The notes below the pieces were generated by a model, which was not told the DNA's origin, did no database searches, and saw nothing but the letters and a program-made list of their open reading frames with translations. The position numbers were made by a program, and so were the translations under genes. Below, one piece after another: positions 5,066-5,513 of a DNA stretch of 5,513 bases; position 1 is the stretch's first letter, and each line of letters opens with the position of its first letter. Source of the stretch: Acidobacteriota bacterium (GTDB lineage: Bacteria > Acidobacteriota > UBA6911 > RPQK01 > JADFOI01); contig JACZQQ010000126.1 in the NCBI GenBank assembly GCA_022545645.1, positions 2,043 to 7,555 of the forward strand, read 5' to 3'.

Positions 5066-5513
5066 ATGCGTCGATTCTTGGTAGTAGTCAGGCTCACTTC
5101 GGAGAGGCGAGAGCACATACTGGCTCGGCTGAAGGCCCGCTTCGCTACCGTGCCCAGCGATGTCAGCCTGGTGGACGACCTGATCGAGCTTTGCGACTCC
5201 GGGTTCGAGCGGGATGTGTTCCGACGCCTCCGCACTCTGGGCTATCGGGTCACTCCCCAGGTGACAGTGGCCGGGTATTCCATCGACTTGGTGGTGGAGG
5301 GGGATCAGGGCCGGCGTCTCGCCATCGAACTGGACGGCGACCAGTACCATACGCCCGAGCAGTGGGCGGACGATCTGGTCCGCCAGCGGACCATGGAGCG
5401 AATGGGCTGGCGATTCTGGCGGTGTTGGGGCTCCAGCTTCTACCTCGATCCCGAAGACTGCATGGCCGACCTGATCCGGGCATTCAATTCGCTTGGCATC
5501 AAGCCACTGGGTG
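5066..5513 (+). CDS. PD-(D/E)XK nuclease domain (MTES_1575/Vsr-like), as in helicase-nuclease proteins; 3' end beyond the window
   Basis: The frame is open from 5051 to the window end. Starting at ATG 5066 it gives 149 residues. The core resembles the restriction-endonuclease-like domain usually found at the C-terminus of large superfamily I helicases. Visible elements are SGFERDVFRRLRTLGYRV (45-62), QVTVAGYSIDLVV with D74, LAIELDGDQYHTPEQWADD with E88 and D90, and RQRTMERMGWRFWRCW (106-121) before a C-terminal helix. D74, E88 and D90 are the likely metal ligands (E-x-D rather than E-x-K). Such proteins act on DNA, and some belong to defence loci. A stop codon at 5048-5050 blocks any upstream helicase in this frame. 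GAGG at 5054-5057, eight bases before the ATG, would suit a real start for a short free-standing protein. Alternatively the helicase part was lost at a joint near 5050-5110. The sequence does not decide between them. Confidence 0.8.
   Translation, partial: MRRFLVVVRLTSERREHILARLKARFATVPSDVSLVDDLIELCDSGFERDVFRRLRTLGYRVTPQVTVAGYSIDLVVEGDQGRRLAIELDGDQYHTPEQWADDLVRQRTMERMGWRFWRCWGSSFYLDPEDCMADLIRAFNSLGIKPLG

Noticed and set aside
4778..5066. Plus-strand open frames of 81 and 90 codons ahead of the nuclease
   Set aside because: Their translations are compositionally biased (Ser/Ala/Arg or Gly/Arg rich) with no motif and no clear ribosome-binding site. They are expected by chance in GC-rich DNA.
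4748..5350. A single 200-codon minus-strand gene covering the whole stretch
   Set aside because: Its first ~95 codons are antisense to the nuclease domain, which has clear catalytic motifs on the plus strand. Only the part below about 5050 can be native.

Overview
The window reads as several unrelated pieces joined end to end. One coherent bacterial block covers about three quarters of it, and two or three shorter, more GC-rich pieces follow. This looks like a metagenomic or single-cell contig, because the later pieces are internal or terminal gene fragments that meet in mid-gene with changes of base composition and strand.

Block A (1 to about 4130, roughly 50% GC by eye) has three genes, all on the minus strand, transcribed in the order bshC, sugar-phosphate transferase, pilD. 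BshC is the cysteine-adding enzyme of bacillithiol synthesis. The second gene is a membrane polyprenyl-phosphate glycosyl-1-phosphate transferase that starts exopolysaccharide or O-unit synthesis. PilD is a prepilin peptidase for type IV pili or type II secretion. Only 36 nt separate the first two, so they are probably co-transcribed. A 186-nt gap precedes pilD and holds a five-unit heptamer repeat, a purine tract and a possible promoter. A perfect 25-bp inverted repeat with REP-like arms lies just past the end of pilD. Bacillithiol synthesis, type IV pilus processing and this repeat content suggest a didermal lineage such as Acidobacteriota or a relative. That placement is an inference.

Block B (about 4130 to 4658, over 60% GC) is an internal piece of a two-unit M16 zinc-protease-family protein on the plus strand, covering the end of the first unit and the start of the second. 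It resembles the alphaproteobacterial/sphingomonad type. It cuts off the 5' end of bshC.

Block C (about 4659 to 5050, the most GC-rich) has a likely small minus-strand reading frame of unknown function. Sixty nt beyond it are a strong ribosome-binding site and the first codons of a second gene, which is cut off by the B/C joint.

Block D (about 5050 to 5513) carries a plus-strand frame that runs off the end of the window. It encodes a PD-(D/E)XK nuclease domain of the kind usually found at the C-terminus of large superfamily I helicases. C and D might be contiguous, as a divergent gene pair, or separately joined.

The genes of A can be read together as envelope and thiol functions. I see no functional link between A and B-D, and no convincing new system.
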